From assembly GCF_910592395.1 (NCBI RefSeq), contig NC_088312.1, forward strand, positions 9,672,001 through 9,736,000: 64,000 nt of DNA. The letters run 5' to 3'. The position numbers and the translations under genes were made by a program. The DNA is from Lineus longissimus. Lineage: Eukaryota > Nemertea > Pilidiophora > Heteronemertea > Lineidae. The notes beneath the pieces are model-generated. The model searched no databases, was not told where the DNA came from, and was given only the letters and a program-made list of their open reading frames with translations. Below are positions 38,420-51,018 of this stretch, piece by piece (the first letter of the stretch is position 1; every line of letters starts with the position of its first letter).

Positions 38420-40436
38420 CTGAAAAAGGGAATAAATAATGTTACTATAAAGAGAAGAATTCGAAAGATCACTGCAACATATTTGTTCATCAATCTAGTT
38501 AGTATGTATCTTGAGAACCTGCAAAAAAGGCATTTTATATTTACCACAATCATGTATTTAGAAAGTTTTAATACTGCTGCGTTTGGGACCTCAGTCGTCA
38601 CTGTTATCTCATCACAGTGTGTTCATGTTAAAAGTTTAATACTACTGTCCATGGGGCTTCTGTCGTTAAACAAATAACTCGTCACAGAGTGGAAATGTGT
38701 GTTCATGTGATAATCTCACATGTCTAAATGCAGAAAAGTTACATAATGATGGTCGTGATCATTATACAAGATTATAGTGCATGTGCATGTATATACTATG
38801 AGGTAAGTCAGCTGTTTGATGGGCACCTGTCTGAAGGGCGATACTGTGTGTTGGGATAACGTGTAATAGGCCAATTTAAAACGGACGCACCAAAACCTAC
38901 AAAACTGGCTAAATAGGGTCTACACAACTTGTGAAAATAACAGGTTTTGTATTAATAGACAGTAGACCTACATTGCATTAGGACCAAGGCAAATTTGCCA
39001 ACTATCTGATATGATAGGCCATGGACTTATGCAATATTATGTTGACATAACGATTGGTTTGATGACCACCACTTATCTTTTCAAACTACCAAGTTATTAC
39101 AGCTTATTCACAAATTTAGATTAAAAACCGAACATTTGTGAAAAAGTGATGCTTTGGGTGCCGTTTTTGGAAATATAGCCCTACCTGTATTCATCCTGGT
39201 ATTAACAGTGAAGGAGTAAAGAAAACCTGAATCTCAGGATGACCTGCATTTAGCATCAACCCTGGTCAATCAAATACAACTCAGCTTCTTATACTGTGCA
39301 TAGTGGCCACCTACATACCACCAATTCTACTCCCTAGCTCCTGCCTCCTTAAATTCTTTTTTTGCGTTTTCACCCCTCTACAAAGAGTAATTGTCCAATC
39401 ATCCATTAAGACTGTTCCCAGTCCCAGTGTGGATGACCTCTTGACCCAAAAGCTATTAAAAGAAGTAGTCCATTGCCTCCTAAATAATAGGGCCATTATT
39501 CTCCTGTTGCTTATATCCGTCTTGGAGGTGTTGGATAGGGTATTATACCCAGCAGTCCTTGGTGCTCACCAATAGGATGCTTAGCCAGGGGCTGTCCTGG
39601 CAATGACAATCCATGTTAAATTCTGATTCCTCAGATGTTAACAAACACTTTCTCTATTGGAAAAAGTGAAGTGAACTCTGATGAAAGATGACGTTAACAG
39701 TAGATTGAGGAGGAGGACGCGAGTATTGTACTCCCCTTGTCTGCTTCTATTTTACATTATCCATCGGGATTCTATCTGATGTACACTTTGTTGAAAGGGA
39801 AATGGATGAAATGTTGGACTGGTTAGAATATAATACATATCCGTGTTTCATTCACTTCGGCTGTTGTTATGAACTGGATTTTTTTACTCCACAATAAAAC
39901 GGCGCTCCCTCCTATGTAGATATCAACTGGACACTGCTGTTTAAAATAACCTGTGATTATTAAAACGGGTGGCTCTGGGAGTTTATTCTGGTATATACTG
40001 TTTACCTGGCTGAATGCAAAACATCTGTAGGCTGTGTGCCTGAACTACATAACATGAGCATCTGTTGCAGAATATCTCATTTGAATATTCGCACATACAT
40101 TTATACATGAGTAGTCATCCCGAGTGATTGAGGGTTTCGTCAAATATTGAGAGTATTGCAGGAGACTAGAGTGCAGTTTAATGACAAAATTGCCATATGG
40201 CATAACCTGCATTATATATTTATCATGAGGCCTATGAAATTGAAAGAGTGCCTGCCTACCAGTATATATAGGCTATACATGTACATCATTTGAAAAATTC
40301 TCTTCTCACAAAGTTTAGGTAAGTTCTTGGAGCAGACACCAACTACAGTGGAGTCTGTTATTTCTTTTTCAACAGCAAGGTTTCATGCTATAAGAGTTGA
40401 AAAGTTACAACAACTCGCAACTACACAAGATGATGA

Positions 40437-40468
<32 letters not shown>

Positions 40469-40540
40469 ACTGCTGGTGATGATGATATATAAATGAAGAT
40501 GATGATGATGAATAGAAGGAGGCACTTTTCCTAATCATCT
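38420..40540. other. Intergenic or 5' intronic DNA between ASB-like gene and MYCBP
   Basis: No recognisable coding exon on either strand. A GAT-rich microsatellite lies at its right end. It probably contains the first intron and leader exon of the ASB-like gene, which transcribes leftward, away from MYCBP. Confidence 0.45.
40429..40511. repeat. GAT-rich trinucleotide microsatellite
   Basis: About nine consecutive GAT units at 40429-40456 followed by GGT units and a second GAT cluster near 40476-40511. Confidence 0.9.
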
Positions 40541-40594
40541 AGAAGAGTCAGCTGATTTCAATCCCTCTTCGCTCAAAAGTAGGGCATATGCGCA

Positions 40595-40745
40595 ACAGAC
40601 ACGTGCCCATCGTCGCCACGTGGCGCAGACACGCCCAACTGCCAAAATTTGAATTACCCGCCAAAAAATTTAGTTTAATTTTCGCTTCATAGAGGGAAGT
40701 AGCGCATTGACAGTAGTGTGCGCACAAGGTTACTGCGCATCTAGC
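40595..40745 (+). promoter_or_regulatory. MYCBP: Probable MYCBP core promoter with two E-boxes and an E2F-like site
   Basis: This CpG-containing block lies 100-250 bp upstream of the MYCBP ATG. It has two perfect CACGTG E-boxes at 40600-40605 and 40617-40622, an E2F-like CCCGCCAAAA at 40657-40666, and NRF1-like half sites (TGCGCA near 40590 and 40735). CACGTG is the consensus of MYC/MAX and USF/MITF factors. Because the ASB-like gene points the other way, the promoter may be divergent. Binding is inferred from motifs only. Confidence 0.55.
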
Positions 40746-40844
40746 AACCTGCACGTTTGAAATCCGACAAAACATCTCGTTTCTCTCCGAAAAAGCAGAC
40801 GATTTTTAGTATTTTAGAGTATTCAGTTGAATTTAACCAAGACA

Positions 40845-42366
40845 ATGACTTCATACAGGGTAAGGTCCATCTAAAAATACTAAGGTGAAGCTTCAAAGTA
40901 CTGTATAATGCTGTAGAAAAGCGCAAGCGAGTTGGCAAGATCATGTTTTCCCCGAACTTCAGCTCTTGTGGCACACTGTATAGTCATAATAGTGTAGTGA
41001 TGTGGTTGTTGGGGCTAATCTCAATGCAATCTCAGTCGAGCTTTCCATTCAGCTGGCCAGGCCTCTTGCCAAGTGCTGGTTGTCACGCCCGCTTGCACAT
41101 ATATTCATGACAGTCTGGAGAAGATCAAAGACAAGTGCTTGCTTGTCGCTTGTGCCCACCATAACCGGAACGGAGCGGGTATTCCTTGAAACTCAGAAAT
41201 TGAATATTTTGGCCATTTGAGGTGTATAATAACCCCCAGTTCTTGGTGTGAAAGTCTAAACTATGTTATTCAATATGATATCTTTGAATTCACGTCGTTA
41301 TTGTTACTTTCGATTGCACAGCCTGCCGATTCCAAGAGGGAAGAGTTCCGAAAATATCTTGAGAAAGTAGGAGTTTTGGATGCTCTGACAAAAGGTTAGT
41401 TAAACCATATCTATCTACCAGGGCTAGTCTAATCTACCTGTTTCATGTCAAAGCCTTCAAGACAATCTGGAAAGATATAATGTAAAATGCTAGAAAAGTA
41501 GCGTTATGTGAAATGTGCCTTTCTGCTTGGGATCTTCATCAAGACATGTAGAATTTAAAACAAGTTCCTAGATTAGAGTTTTTCGCCCCTTACAATAAAG
41601 TTAACTGACACCTTCCTTTGTATCTTTCAGTGCTGGTTGGTCTATACGAGGAACCAGAAAAACCAAACAATGCCTTGGAGTATCCTTTGAAAAATTGAAA
41701 GAATAAATACGTTGCTCATCGCGAGGTGATAAAATAGGTAACAGTGAATTCTGGGGGAAGAGGGGAGCTCAATACTTCATAAAAAATGAGGGGGGGAAGT
41801 GGCTGGTCAAAATTGTCGTTCACCATTTTCAGGCATGCCCTGCTCACCTTAAATTCTTATTTTGTTAATGATTAGTCTCAGTAAAAACAAAATGGAGTAG
41901 CCTATGATCAGTGGAGGGCAGATCCATCCGCTATGGCCAATTCTTCAGTTTCCTTAACCATGTGTCAGCTTCTTACGACAACATCTGGGTGCTAGTGGTC
42001 CAGAAACAGCTGATGTAGAAGCCCTCCGCCTTGAAGTCTCTGAACTCAAACAAAAACTAGAACAGTTGACAGAAGAGAACACAGAACTCAAGGGAAAGGT
42101 GAGTCGTGTGATCCATAAAATCAGGGACGAGACATTCTTGATTTTTCCCCTCTTAAAAGGTGCTTGAATTGAAATGGAAAGATCTTTGCCTCAGCTCTCG
42201 TTAGGACTTTGAATTTTCGAAATATCTGATTTTAAAGGCATATTTCAATAATTAATAATCGGTGGTTGTTCTGGTATTGCGTGCGCCGTACATCAACAAC
42301 TTCTTTTCCTTCTTTCAGCTTCAACAGTACGAGCCACAGGCAGATGAACAAGCTGCGGCAGAATAG
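40845..42366 (+). CDS. MYCBP: MYC-binding protein (MYCBP, AMY-1), complete
   Basis: MYCBP is a small protein that binds the MYC N-terminus and A-kinase anchoring proteins. Five coding exons: 40845-40859, 41322-41394, 41631-41679, 41969-42098, 42319-42366, all in phase, giving 104 residues (human protein about 103). Conserved blocks are PADSKREEFRKYLEKVGVLD, LYEEPEKPN, DFLRQHLGA and the C-terminal QYEP. The C-terminal half (EALRLEVSELKQKLEQLTEE) is a coiled coil. The first exon encodes only MTSYR; its ATG fits the human gene layout, where a tiny first exon is followed by ADSKRE. Intron 3 is U12-type (separate entry). AATAAA hexamers follow at 43105 and 43440. Confidence 0.95.
41680..41968 (+). 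other. MYCBP: U12-type (minor spliceosome) intron in MYCBP
   Basis: The 5' splice site reads GTATCCTTT, matching the GT-subtype U12 consensus. The branch-point motif TTCCTTAAC is at 41950-41958, and the AG at 41967-41968 lies about 11 nt after the branch adenosine with no long polypyrimidine tract. Splicing here joins GA|C to restore the conserved DFL of the protein; reading on without splicing would break the frame. All other introns of the gene look U2-type. Confidence 0.9.
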
Positions 42367-43445
42367 AGCAATGGATCATATAAGTTTTTCCTGTGACCAT
42401 GACGAGACTGTATGTGGTTAACATTGACATCGCCCAGGAATTCTCTCCATCGATTTTCATCCTCTTTCACCTCTGGGCGGTGGCAAGATTACCTTTGGGT
42501 GTACTAAGTATGGAAAGTGAAGTCATGTTTAGTTTCAAGGATGTAACAGCCTTCACAGGATAATATTGGAGTATAAAACCAAGACCAAATTACACTCTAT
42601 CAGGACTGACTGATCGGTTGTCGGTTGTCCTTGCTAATGCATTGAAGCGCTGTTGTGACTGTCGGGCACTTTCATTCATTAATCTAAATTTAATTCTCTG
42701 TATTGTCCGAGCTATTCCATGTTCAATTTATGTTGTATTATTTTGTATGATATGTTTATAGTTCCCTATAATTTATTCATCTGTAAATTTTTAGTTACAA
42801 TCTGGTTTACCTTTAGAAAGGGTAATGTTTTAACTTTGGTCTTATTGCTTGGCAAGTTATTTCTTAAAATCCACTTCGAACTTGGGAACATGTTTTCAAA
42901 CACTGGTACGAGAACAGTATTTTTGCTCAGATACTGAACTAGTCATTCAAACATCATACAGTGCACAAACCTAAAAACAACACCTAAAACAGTAAGTTCT
43001 TACTGTAATAGCGCCTTTTATTTCATTTCGATTTGGTTGAGTTTATAAACTTTGGTTTCATTTCATTTTGTTCACTCATGAAGTGCCAGTCTATGTCCGG
43101 CTTTAATAAATCTGCATTGTACTCTGAGATTAGGTAGCATTTAGTGTTGCTAAGTTTGTTAACTTGGCTTCCTGAATGTTGAACTCAACAACTTTTAACA
43201 CACCTGCCACTGTGCATCTGCTGAATTGTAAATGATCATACTGTTGAACAAATGGTTGGTAGCAGTTTTCAGACAAAAACCTTGTTGTCATAACTTTGTT
43301 TCCTGGGCTCTAAGTAGAACGCACTCAAAGAGGCAAGTGTTCATTCGTTCTTCTGGTCACCGAGAATTTACTAGGCATTTGTATATGGCAGTTGCTTGAA
43401 ATGTAATCCAGTTTGTAAGAATTGTATTATAAGCAGGAGAATAAA
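42367..43445 (+). other. MYCBP: MYCBP 3' UTR with two poly(A) signals
   Basis: Noncoding, AT-rich sequence after the MYCBP stop. AATAAA at 43105-43110 and again at 43440-43445 are the likely poly(A) signals; a GT-rich element follows the first one. Confidence 0.55.
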
Positions 43446-43886
43446 GGTTACATCAGACACCAGTAGTCATAGAGAAAGTTAACTATTTAAGTGGCAAAAT
43501 GTACAGAAAAATGTCAGGAAATATTCATATACATAATGTCAGAGTTGAAACATTTAAAACAAAGTATTTTTAGGATGATTTATAGGATCAATGATTGGTG
43601 GTCTTCATTCAAAGTCCATGCTACGTCCACTGCATAGCTACCTCACCAGTTAGAGGATACCTGCAAATGACACAATTAAATTTGCTCTGGTAGTTCTACA
43701 TGGAGGATGCTGAAACTAATGAGTGGACAACATTTTCATATGTACATGTAAGAAGAATAAGTCACGTTACTTTTTAAAAGCCCGTGTTGATGTTCCCAGA
43801 ATTTTCATTAATGATGAAGAGAATTCAATAAAACCTTCATATCACATTTGTTAAATTTTGTTGGTTGTTGCTTAATTTAGATGTCA

Positions 43887-44115
43887 TTTTTAGCTCACAT
43901 GAGTGAGCTTATGTCGTCACGTCTTGTCCATCCGTCGTCTGTTAACAATAGGGGGACGTTTGCTCACTATTGAGTCTAGAAAGTTGAAACTTGGTGTGAG
44001 GATGTCGACAACATGCATCTTGATGAGTTGTTTTCATTCCATTGAAGATTAACTGTCCAGTTGAAATTGGTACCCATTTCTTGGTGAAAAGATGCAATGT
44101 AGGTTTAGGGGATGG
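43887..44115. repeat. Dispersed AGCTCAC-type repeat of lophotrochozoan style
   Basis: Starts TTTTTAGCTCACATGAGTGA, then TTATGTCGTCACGTC, and includes GAAACTTGGTGTGAGGATG. I recognise this as resembling an abundant mollusc/lophotrochozoan repeat whose end is a self-complementary AGCTCAC...GTGAGCT. The right boundary is uncertain. Confidence 0.55.
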
Positions 44116-44468
44116 AAATAAAAGTGGTGATCCTTTTAGAAGAGTTGAAACTAAGACTTGATAACAAGCCTGACACTCGCTCTGACCACTATGCCTTTCC
44201 GATCTCCCATCATTAGTTCACTTTTTTCACCTTCGTCTTCGTCATAACAAAATATCAACCACAGGTCATACCAGGATGCTGATCTCCTTGTTCTTCTGGA
44301 AGATGGGGTAAGGATTTTGGGACACCCATTTTTGCGGTCACGGTGTGGGTTGGCAAGTTTGCACTAAGTGTGGTACTTCGGAGCCAATGATTGTCTTCAC
44401 GGGGGTGTGTCACGGCTGGTCTGGAATGGTTGTTTAGTTTTCTACCAGGCTTCAATTACAACGACAAG

Positions 44469-47468
44469 ATGGCGCTGACCGGAATCTTCTCGAAAACAAT
44501 TTTTTCCTTGAAAAAATGTCAAAATAACATTTATTCTGTGGCTGACAGAGTCGGATCTGTTAAGAATGCAAAACGTCTTTGTACACAATCTAAAGGGGTT
44601 AGACAATTGGCGCAGTTAACATTGTTGATGCATCTGAAACGGCACAAAACTTCCTAGTTTGTGAGGCAGTGTGCTCTCTTCGACGACTTCGCCACCTGTC
44701 GCTAAAACGTAGAACTGAAACAAACTGCTGGTCTGGCTTTGGCTGGCATGTCTGAAAACCTGTTTGATTGAAAGGAGACTTTTTGTCAACATCCACACCT
44801 GAGCTGAGTGTCCTGGTTTTGATATTCCCGGGACCAAACGAACCCTATCATGGCCTATGCCTTGCCAACTTATTCTTAATCAGTGTCTACACCTGATAAA
44901 GAATTTAGCCTTGGGGAGGGACAGGAATGAGTAAGACGATTTCATTTCTGATCTTCTTTCATTGTAACAGGTGAAGGGAAATTATGCTGAGTGTCCACGC
45001 CAGGTCTTCTCAGGCATTCAGCCCACTGGTGTTCCCCACATAGGCAACTATCTTGGTGCCATTCAACATTGGGTCAATCTCCAGAAGACAGAGAGCAATG
45101 TCATCTACAGCATTGTTGATCTTCATTCCATCACTGTCCGTCAGGATCCAAGTCTTCTCAGGTATATATCCTTGTTGCATCCTGGTTCTGAAAATAAAGT
45201 CATGATTAGAATAGAACATTGGGAATGGTTAAAATAATTTGGGTTGGCACTTGTGGAGGTAAATTGTTCCTTCAGTGCTATCTGATAACACTCGTCACTG
45301 TTTCAATACGGTACATTAATTCCGAGTTTGTCCAGACCTTGGGCTGCTGTTTTCTTTAGTAGAGTTAATTTTCAAAGAAAAGAGAGTGTTGATGTGAGGA
45401 CATTCTAAGGACAGTGGAATATTGGCCTTGGATTGGTGTGTGTGTTGGGTGTGATATGGACATAAAGTCCAATGCTTTTGTTTTTTATTCTTTGCAGGGA
45501 AAACATCCTAGATATGGCAGCATGTTTGATGGCATGTGGAATCGACCATAAAAAGTGTATATTCTTTCAACAATCTGATGTGAGTAAGAGGGGTAAGCCA
45601 GTTAGGTACAGACCCGTTAAAATCAATGATGAATCCAAAGTACAGTTATAGCACTATCATTGTTGAAAACACCTTATGTTCACATCAGTGCATGCAGATG
45701 AAGTAACTGTATCACCTTACCTTAAAGTTATCAAACTCCTTGTTTCTAGGTTCAAGAGCATACAGAGCTCTCATGGATTTTGGGTACTTTTTGTTCCCTC
45801 GGCAAACTGCACCTACTGCCTCAGTGGAAGGTAAGAAACTGAAGTATGTCGCCTAAAGATATTGGTTTATCTGTATTCCTATTGAGTGTTATATAGTTAT
45901 TCAGTTGAGAGCTGAGGGTCAAGAAATACTTTTATAAATGTGATGTACATGGAAGGTAACCAAAGAAAACCCCTGTCAGAGTCATCCTCTTTATCACATG
46001 ACAATGTCCCCTGGCATCACATGACAATATCCCCTGGCACTAATGTCAATGCTGTTGATGCTCTAGTTGCCACCATAAACCTAAATGTGTTACATATAGG
46101 CCTAGGTTTGATCCCTGATTAAATGACCTCTCTGCTGAATTACTAAGGAATAAAAACACTTACAGAAGAAAATGGTTTCAAGAAATCACCAGATAGATTC
46201 TCAGTTCTCTTTAATGTTCTACTCGACATTTTCTCCTTTTCAGGAAAAATCAAAAGAGTTAACTGATGTTGGCAGTGGTTTGCTGACCTACCCAATTTTA
46301 CAAAGTGCTGACATTCTTTTATACAAGTAAGTAACACTGTTTGAATGGTTTGAGTAACCTTTATATTCAGGTTTCGTTTGCTGCAAGCTTCCTCATTTCA
46401 AGTAACAATAAAGTCCTTTCGGCATCGCGAATTATGAAGTCATATGCTGCATCCCTGTGGCAGAGCATGCTTCCTTTGAACAAACCTGATGTCATTTTCT
46501 TGGAATATAAAATTTCCTATCTCTTCAGAGGGACACATGTTCCAGTTGGCGATGACCAAGTCAAACACGTGGAACTGACAGGATACCTCGGCCGGATCTT
46601 CAACAACAGATATGGCACTTACTTTCCGAAACCTATGTGCTTAGTCAGTGGGTATACATGTACCACCATCACTAGCTACGAAAAGGAACATGTCTTATTA
46701 AGAGAGAGTGTTCCCTTGTTGACCTCATGGAGTCAAAAGACATGATGTCCCATACTGGCACACTTTAGGCCAATTGAGAGTTACAAAGGTGTCACTGGCT
46801 GAGCCTTGAATCCATTACATTCTCATGCCACTGCACTCCCTTAAATATACCTTCCACTTTCCATTCTTCAGGATAAGTTCACTTTAAAGTACCGTAGACC
46901 TTTCCAGTTTTGTTTTTATCATCAAAAGATAATTTAACTGAATGGAAATGACATTATCAAAATATTTGCATGTTGGGACACAATTCAGATTTTGTAATTT
47001 GACTTTATTTTTTTTTCAGCTGAGGCCAAGAGGATTAAAAGTTTACGGGACCCGAAGGTGAAAATGAGCAAATCGGACAGAAACAAGAAAAGTTGTATTA
47101 AACTTACTGATAGTCCTGATGAAATTTTTGAAAAAATAAAGAAGGCTCAAACGGATTTTATATCTACTGTCACATATGATCCAGAGACACGTCCTGGAGT
47201 CAGTAATCTACTTGACATTCATAGTGCTTTCACTGGAAAAACGCCTGAGGAGATTTGTGAGGAGAATTGTCTTGTGGACACTGGGGCTTATAAAAAGATT
47301 TTAGCAGACGTTGTGATTGCAAAGCTTAGACCAATACGAGAACAATACTTGCGGTTAAAAAGTGACTGTCGATATGTTGAGGATGTTTTAAAGACTGGTG
47401 CTGACAAAGCACGCAGCATTGCTGAAAAGACTTCTAAAGAGGTGAAAGAATTGATAGGTTTGAAATAG
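44469..47468 (+). CDS. WARS2: Mitochondrial tryptophanyl-tRNA synthetase, complete
   Basis: This enzyme charges mitochondrial tRNA-Trp with tryptophan in the matrix. Seven coding exons: 44469-44597, 44971-45161, 45498-45579, 45750-45830, 46244-46326, 46529-46647, 47020-47468. They join in phase to 377 residues (human about 360). Residues 1-43 are basic with few acids, consistent with a mitochondrial presequence. The class I signature HIGN is at 66-69 inside [18 protein letters not shown]. Other conserved blocks are [27 protein letters not shown] and [17 protein letters not shown] is at 243-247 and VTYDP follows. The first donor is GTTAGA, the weakest junction, but it gives a clean phase-0 join. 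The ATG at 44469 follows GACAAG, and no other in-frame ATG lies between it and the upstream non-coding sequence I could see. Poly(A) signal at 47723. Confidence 0.96.
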
Positions 47469-47722
47469 AACTGGTGCTTTAAGATCAATATGTTTGAAAT
47501 GATTTAATATTTATTTGACCGATTTTAAGGAAGCATTCTATGAAAGTCATTGATTAATGTATGATTTCAAGTAAAATGCTGGACTAAAACCTACTGTCGT
47601 GCAGTCTACTGGTGCCTTCTTCACATTCTGTGGCTGGCAAAGATATTTTGTTACACTGTTTCTTCAAATACTTCTGTTTATGCTGCCAGTAATGTTTACT
47701 GGGAAAGTGCACATATGAGTAA

Positions 47723-47728
47723 AATAAA
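47723..47728 (+). promoter_or_regulatory. WARS2: WARS2 poly(A) signal
   Basis: AATAAA about 255 nt after the WARS2 stop codon, with GT-rich sequence (TTGTTGGTTGTT) about 20-30 nt further downstream. Confidence 0.7.
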
Positions 47729-47955
47729 GACTTTATAAAATAACAACTTGTTGGTTGTTCTATCGTCTGTCCTGTTGTCTCCAATGCATAATGGTAACTG
47801 AACATGCACGAATAGAACCTTGGTATTTGTTAGCAGGCAGAGGTTGGTTGATCAATCTTCTCACCATCCTGCGCGGACCGATCCCCAAGACAACACGTCT
47901 TTGTGAGTGTTCGGTTTCGCCCATTATGACCTGAATGAGACAAATACACCTTGCC

Positions 47956-49170
47956 CTTTGAAGAAAACAACCTACTGTCTATGAGACATCTTGAATAGAG
48001 AGCATCTCAATGTTTGGAGAACGCCCCCTCCAGCTGGTTGACAAATCCAGGCCGATTGCCTCTCCCTGCTGGTTGACTCCTCAAGGCTGGTTTGACTCGC
48101 CCTTTGAAGAGAACAGTCTAGACTGTCTTTGAGACAGCCTGAATAGGGAGCTCCTCGTCCAGTACATCTCACCCTTTGAAGAGAACAACCTACTGTCTTT
48201 GAGACAACCTGAATATGGAGCTCCTTGTCCAGTACATCTCACCCTTTGAAGAGAACAACCTACTGTCTTTGAGACAACCTGAATACGGAGCTCCTCGTCC
48301 AGTCCATCTCAGCCTTTGAAGAGAACAACCTACTGTCTTTGAGACAACCTGAATACGGAGCTCCTCGTCCAGGACATCTCAGCCTTTGAAGAGAACAACC
48401 TACTGTCTTTGAGAGGCCCTGAATACGGAGCTCCACATCCAGGACATCTCAGCCTTTGAAGAGAACAACCTACTGTCTTTGAGACAACCTGAATACGGAG
48501 CTCCTCGTCCAGTCCATCTCAGCCTTTGAAGAGAACAACCTACTGTCTTTGAGACAACCTGAATACGGAGCTCCTCGTCCAGTCCATCTCAGCCTTTGAA
48601 GAGAACAACCTACTGTCTTTGAGAGGCCCTGAATACGGAGCTCCACATCCAGGACATCTCAGCCTTTGAAGAGAACAACCTACTGTCTTTCAGACAACCT
48701 GAATACGGAGCTCCTCGTCTAGTCCATCTCAGCCTTTGAAGAGAAGAACCTACTGTCTTTGAGACAACCTGAATACGGAGCTCCTCGTCCAGTCCATCTC
48801 AGCCTTTGAAGAGAAGAACCTACTGTCTTTGAGACAACCTGAATACGGAGCTCCTCGTCCAGTCCATCTCAGCCTTTGAAGAGAAGAACCTACTGTCTTT
48901 GAGACAACCTGAATACGGAGCTCCTAGGCCTCGTCCAGTCCATCTCAGCCTTTCAAGAGAACAACCTACTGTATTTGAGACAACCTGAATATGGAGCTCC
49001 TCGTCCAGTACATCTCACCCTTTGAAGAGAACAACCTACTGTCTTTGAGAGGCCCTGAATACGGAGCTCCACATCCAGGACATCTCAGCCTTTCAAGAGA
49101 ACAACCTAATCTATTCGAGACAGCCTGAACAAAGAACGCCTCACCCATTACATCTCACCCTTTGAAGAGT
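47956..49170. repeat. 70-bp satellite array, copy 1
   Basis: About 16 head-to-tail units of 70 bp; typical pieces are CTTTGAAGAGAACAACCTAC, TGTCTTTGAGACAACCTGAA and GGAGCTCCTCGTCCAG. The first units (47,956-48,170) are degenerate and include an insertion. A variant with GAGAGGCCCT recurs at 48411, 48621 and 49047. The first spacing is 210 bp and the second is 426 bp, that is six units plus a 6-bp insertion near 48,925, showing a higher-order three-unit period. Because 70 is not a multiple of three, no long frame can persist. The same family is at 63.3-64.0 kb. Confidence 0.95.
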
Positions 49171-50735
49171 GTGTGGCGTATATCGCTTGGCCAAATAAGT
49201 AGATACTGGGTTTAGTTAAGGAAAACCCAAGGAAACACTGGCGTCACAGAACAAGAAAATCTTGTCCCAGGTGTGCGAGGTCGCCGCGTTTGTAACGTGC
49301 CTAGGTGGCTACCTGTCCCGCTTGTCTAATACCGGACATTGGCAAGGCAACGTCATTTCAGCAATAACGTTCGCAATGTTTACGCCATGAGTACTTGACG
49401 ACAATGTCACAATCTGCATGACCGCATTAAGGATATGGAGTGATATCTGTATAGTCTTCATACAGTACACTTTCACATACCGTAGCAAGCAACATTGGTA
49501 GTTCCAGGCACCCCCATCATAATGACACCCTGTAAACTCAGTCCTATGAGACAGACGATCGCGAGGTTGTGACTTTACTACAGTGACGGATCTTCAGACA
49601 AATTCTCTATAATATCTCTGTTGCACTGTCGGTGATCTTATTTTTTCATACGTGGTAGTCTAGTGGTTGTGGCGTCTCCATGCATGGCTCTTGAACGGTC
49701 TGTTTTTGTATTGTCTGGCGGTGACATTGTCTTCGTGCGTGGTTGTGATAGACAGAATCTCCAAATCAGTCTCAAACGGGAGGGCCACTGCATATATTCT
49801 CTCACATACAATTACTCTAACAGCAGTGGCCTCGGTCAAACCTTAAATAGATTGCTGTTTATATAGGTCTGTGTTTCGTCAAATGCATATATCAAAGAGT
49901 TCGCTGCTTTACCATACGGCCGGGCTGGTTTGGTGCGGGAGACGAAAGGACTCTGAGAATTTGCAATTGAATTATCCCGCCCTTTCATTAAGGCCTACAT
50001 TTCAAATGGCCTTGTGGGATTGTCACATGTCCCACACGTCACATCCCAGGCCCTCTCTGGCGGCCCGACGCAGGTCAAACTCGCAAAATGATTTCTGGTG
50101 CCCGATTTAATCTGTTTTAATCTCAGTAATCCTTTGCCAAAATCATCTCAATCTCGACGAATGGTAACTGTAGGAGTCGGCAAACGTGTAGAGAGGAACA
50201 GTTTCCTGTAAGTAGCATTTTTTGGTGTGATTTAGAACTTGTTGTTGTGTTCAGATTTGTATGTGGTGCTGAGTGAGGCGGGGAAAGAGCAATGCATTGC
50301 CGAAAACGCCAACTTCCCTCCCCACATATTTCAAATACTTCAGATTTTCAAAATTGGCATATATTGTCAGTGGGCAGTTCCCTAATCCCATCCCCGCTCC
50401 AAGTCTAACAAAGATAATACATGTAGTATATTCGCAGAACTGCAAATTCGTGGTATCAAGTCATTTGCTAATTGAATTACTCGTAAATCATTTTTGTAAT
50501 CAAATCATCACCAAAAGCATTATCATGAAGATTGGAAGACATGGACAGTTTCGAGTAAATTGCTTGGATAAGCATGTCGTAAACAAACGTTGCCTGTGAA
50601 AAGGTATTTTTTTAAATAAAATGGGCGAAATTAATTTTCGCAAACCATCTATTATCAGCACTCTGTGTAAATTATACAGCGAGGTGTATTGGTATATGTT
50701 CGCTAACCTCGCTACTGTTGAGGACCCGCCTCTCG
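49171..50735. other. Non-genic stretch, nothing recognised
   Basis: Short ORFs only, none with a recognisable family. Scattered CpGs are present but there is no clear promoter signature or structured RNA. Confidence 0.45.
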
Positions 50736-51018
50736 GTTGGCGAATGTCAGTCAGTGCCGGTGGTCAATTTCTGTCTAGACATTGAATATTGATTTCATAA
50801 GAATTACACCAGAATTACATAATCATAAATAATCCTTACTCACTGTGAACTCGGCTAGGAACTGTTGTAGGTTTCAGGTTGACGAATGTCAATCAGTGCA
50901 GGTGATCAATTTCTGTCTAGACATTGCATATTGATTTCATAAGAATGACACCAGAATTACATAATCATAAATAATCTTGACTATAAACTCGGCTAGGAAC
51001 TGTTGTAGGTTTCAGGCG
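50736..51018. repeat. Tandem duplication of about 142 bp
   Basis: Two adjacent copies: CGAATGTCAGTCAGTGCCGG begins near 50741 and CGAATGTCAATCAGTGCAGG near 50883. Both run through TTTCTGTCTAGACATTG and end in CTCGGCTAGGAACTGTTGTA plus GGTTTCAGG. The copies differ by scattered substitutions and a small deletion. Confidence 0.9.

Noticed and set aside
38401-38601. N-terminal 67-residue extension of the ankyrin protein, containing a hydrophobic stretch
   Set aside because: A strong acceptor at 38420 lies inside it and the extension looks like intron; the ankyrin protein most likely starts at 38400.
45162-45497. Second U12-type intron suggested by ATATCCTT near the WARS2 exon 2 donor
   Set aside because: The frame requires GT at 45162, the acceptor has a normal polypyrimidine tract, and no TTCCTTAAC branch motif is near it.
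47972-49148. Minus-strand ORFs in the 70-bp array as a repetitive protein
   Set aside because: The unit length is not a multiple of three, so frames break; they are satellite readings.
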